Below are positions 5,052 through 6,785 of a stretch of 6,785 nucleotides of DNA, piece by piece. Made by a program: the position numbers and the translations under genes. The stretch is from Acidobacteriota bacterium. Lineage in GTDB: Bacteria; Acidobacteriota; Blastocatellia; Pyrinomonadales; Pyrinomonadaceae. The stretch spans positions 1 through 6,785 of the forward strand of contig JAKOSS010000848.1 in the NCBI GenBank assembly GCA_029777145.1, written 5' to 3'. Position 1 is the first letter of the stretch. The number at the start of each line of letters is the position of its first letter. The notes under the pieces were generated by a model. It had not been told where the DNA came from. It ran no database searches and saw nothing but the letters and a program-made list of their open reading frames with translations.

Positions 5052-6251
5052 ATGAAAATCGTTACCCCGGCAGTGCTTGCGTTGCTTTTGCTGACAACTG
5101 CCGCGAGCGCTCAGATCAAGATCAATCTTCCCAAAGTCGGGCCGAAAGCAACGCCGACACCGCAATCGACTCCAAACCCGAAAGCCAGCACGGGAAATCA
5201 AAATCCGACGAACCCGACCAACGCGGGAAGCTCGGATTATCCGCTGAAACCGGTCCCCGGCGAGGACGCCGTCTTCATGAAGGCGACGCTCGATATTCGG
5301 TGCGACACCATCGACAGCTATTGGAAAATGGGCGCCAACAAGTCGAACTACACGAGTTGGGTCCCGCAGGTAAAGTTCAAGGTCTTCTACAAAGGTACCG
5401 AAAAGCTCAGATTCAAGGCCGAGTACTTTCTGCCTAACGGCGCCGTTTGGTACAGCGAGCCGCTGGACAGCGGAATGTCCAATGCAAACGAGGGCACGGT
5501 CGAGATCCAGAGTCCGCGCGGGACGAACAAACACGAGAATACTTCGACCGACGCCGTCGGTCTTTTCGGGATCAAGATCTCGGACAAGGACGGCGACGTG
5601 GTTTTTGAAGGGAAGTACAAGGTCGCGAAATACAAGCCCGACGCCCTGCCTAAAATTCCGATGTGGAAGAACGTTTACACCTATTTCGTCGAGCAGGACT
5701 GGAATCTTCCGATCGGCTACGTCTGGCTTGATTACTCACGCGATCAGTGGTCGCCGATGCCGGCCGTTACGATGTGGCTCAAGGGAGAATATCGGCTCGG
5801 CAATCTCGAAGCCCGGCTCTTCTACAACGGAACGCAGATCGCCACAACGGACGACATGGGCGAGATCAGCAACAAGCAGAGCCGGTTCCCGAACCGGAAC
5901 GACGACAAGGCGGCATCGCAATGGACCGAATACGTGATGGTCTGGTACAAATTCCACGCTTTCCTTCATCCACGCGGCGGCATGAAGTACCCACAGGCGA
6001 AATTCATGCGTGACATGCCCGGCGATTACACCGTGAAACTGTTCTATCAGGGAACGCAGATCCGGGAATTGAGCTTCAAGGCAGGCAGCGACGGGAATTT
6101 CGTCGATAACGGAATCGCCTCAAGCAACAAACTCGGCGATATGAAGATCGTCGTGCCGGTGAAGGTCACGTCGACCGAAAAATGGAATCAGTTGTCATGG
6201 AAAACTGAGGCGTTCTACGGCAACCCGCTCGTGGGCTTCAATCCGCAGTAG
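5052..6251 (+). CDS. Exported protein of unknown function with Pro/Thr/Asn linker and repeated FYxGT strands
   Basis: This 399-residue protein has a good Shine-Dalgarno sequence (AGGAG at 5039-5043, spacing 8) that fixes the ATG at 5052. A signal peptide (MKIVTPAVLALLLLTTAASAQ, cleavage after Ala20) is followed by a low-complexity linker rich in Pro, Thr, Asn and Gln (about 27-62), as in proteins that hold a domain away from the membrane or wall. The rest (about 70-399) is rich in aromatic residues and alternating strand patterns, with no helix-rich or catalytic signature. The motif FYxGT recurs at 112-116, 257-261 and 331-335, each in a strand context (KVFYKGTEKLRFKA, RLFYNGTQIATTD, KLFYQGTQIRELSFKA). 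This suggests three related beta units of an immunoglobulin-like or carbohydrate-binding-like fold. There is a single Cys (84) in the mature part. I do not recognise the family. It is transcribed separately from the upstream pair, after a terminator, and converges on coaX. Confidence 0.82.
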   Translation: MKIVTPAVLALLLLTTAASAQIKINLPKVGPKATPTPQSTPNPKASTGNQNPTNPTNAGSSDYPLKPVPGEDAVFMKATLDIRCDTIDSYWKMGANKSNYTSWVPQVKFKVFYKGTEKLRFKAEYFLPNGAVWYSEPLDSGMSNANEGTVEIQSPRGTNKHENTSTDAVGLFGIKISDKDGDVVFEGKYKVAKYKPDALPKIPMWKNVYTYFVEQDWNLPIGYVWLDYSRDQWSPMPAVTMWLKGEYRLGNLEARLFYNGTQIATTDDMGEISNKQSRFPNRNDDKAASQWTEYVMVWYKFHAFLHPRGGMKYPQAKFMRDMPGDYTVKLFYQGTQIRELSFKAGSDGNFVDNGIASSNKLGDMKIVVPVKVTSTEKWNQLSWKTEAFYGNPLVGFNPQ

Positions 6252-6785
6252 CGAGATAGCACAATCCTTCGAGGATCAGAGACTCGTCGGCCTGGTCGAG
6301 AAAATCGACCTCGTCGGCGATCAGGTTCACGAACCCTCCGGTCGCGATCACTTTCGCGTCTTCGCCCAACTCGCCGCGGATCCGAGTCACCAGTTCGCGG
6401 ACCAACCCGACGTACCCGTAATAGATTCCTGATTGAATGCATTCGGCGGTCGAATCGCCGATCGCCTTCGCCGGTTTCGCGAGTTCGACACGCGGCAATT
6501 TTGACGTTTTCAGGAACAGCGCTTCGCTCAGAGTGTTGATTCCGGGAGCGATCGCGCCGCCGACGAACTCGCCTCTGGAATTGACCGCATCGACCGTCGT
6601 CGCGGTCCCGAAACTGCAGACGATGCAAGGTTTGCCGTATTTCCGGACGGCCGCGGAGGCGGCGACCAAGCGGTCGGTTCCGGCGTTCGACGGCGGATCG
6701 TAAGTGATCTCGAGCCCAAAGTCGAATGTCGAATCGACGATCACCGGCGTCGTATTGAAGTGATTTTCCGAGAGTTCGGAGAAGG
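6238..6785 (-). CDS. coaX: Type III pantothenate kinase, C-terminal part
   Basis: About 181 codons are present, open to the right edge. The family is usually near 250-260 residues, so roughly 70-80 N-terminal residues, including the first phosphate-binding motif, lie outside. The visible part reads through PVIVDSTFDFGLEI, the catalytic-Asp segment AGTDRLVAASAA, the nucleotide/phosphate segment CSFGTATTVDAV, then GGAIAPGINTLSEAL, the KLPRVELAKPAKAIGDST core, QSGIYYGYVGLV, and the closing IATGGF and ESLILEGLCYLA. These are diagnostic of CoaX (ASKHA fold, usually a dimer), which phosphorylates pantothenate with ATP as the first step of coenzyme A synthesis in the cytoplasm. The residue before FGTA is Ser, where many homologues have Asp; I recall a Ser in the Thermotoga enzyme too, so this need not be a defect. 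A GTG at 6744 is internal, not the start. The 3' end overlaps the convergent exported-protein gene by 14 bases. Confidence 0.95.
   Translation of the reverse strand, partial: FSELSENHFNTTPVIVDSTFDFGLEITYDPPSNAGTDRLVAASAAVRKYGKPCIVCSFGTATTVDAVNSRGEFVGGAIAPGINTLSEALFLKTSKLPRVELAKPAKAIGDSTAECIQSGIYYGYVGLVRELVTRIRGELGEDAKVIATGGFVNLIADEVDFLDQADESLILEGLCYLATAD

Overview
The window looks like chromosomal DNA from a GC-rich, free-living bacterium. The gene content (a plant-type S9D prolyl oligopeptidase relative, several exported proteins of unknown function, type III pantothenate kinase) and the low-complexity intergenic repeats built from GCGATTT units and GCGGA units suggest Acidobacteriota, perhaps Blastocatellia/Pyrinomonadales. 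This assignment is an inference from style and was not tested by any search. There are no rRNA, tRNA, CRISPR or transposase genes.

Layout, left to right. (1) 1-768, minus strand: the N-terminal 256 codons of an exported S9-family peptidase, which continues beyond the left edge. (2) 769-934: an intergenic stretch holding a short GTAGTC-like repeat tract and a large inverted repeat (two 35-base arms, 33 of 35 matching, 53-base loop). (3) 935-1921, minus: an exported class A beta-lactamase-like serine hydrolase with a plausible promoter and a palindrome overlapping its -10 element. (4) 1922-2186: the divergent intergenic region, with the promoter/palindrome and a small GCGGA repeat cluster. (5) 2187-3494, plus: a 12-helix APC-type amino acid permease. 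(6) 3640-4059, plus: a small exported protein made almost entirely of six 17-residue repeats and ending in six phenylalanines. (7) 4056-4892, plus: an exported protein with two Asp-rich, calcium-type loops, overlapping the repeat protein gene by ATGA and closed by a strong intrinsic terminator at 4921-4950. (8) 5052-6251, plus: a 399-residue exported protein of unknown function with a Pro/Thr/Asn-rich linker. (9) 6238-6785, minus: the C-terminal part of type III pantothenate kinase (coaX), convergent with and overlapping gene 8 by 14 bases.

How the genes fit together. Five of the seven genes encode proteins with N-terminal signal peptides, so this is mostly a cell-envelope/secretome region between a peptidase and a cofactor gene. 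The peptidase, serine hydrolase and amino acid permease could loosely serve peptide or wall turnover and uptake, but nothing in the sequence ties them into one pathway. The most distinctive part is the repeat protein plus its translationally coupled exported partner (3640-4892). It resembles the small beta-flower-type repeat proteins I know mainly from Bacteroidetes and has no assigned job here.
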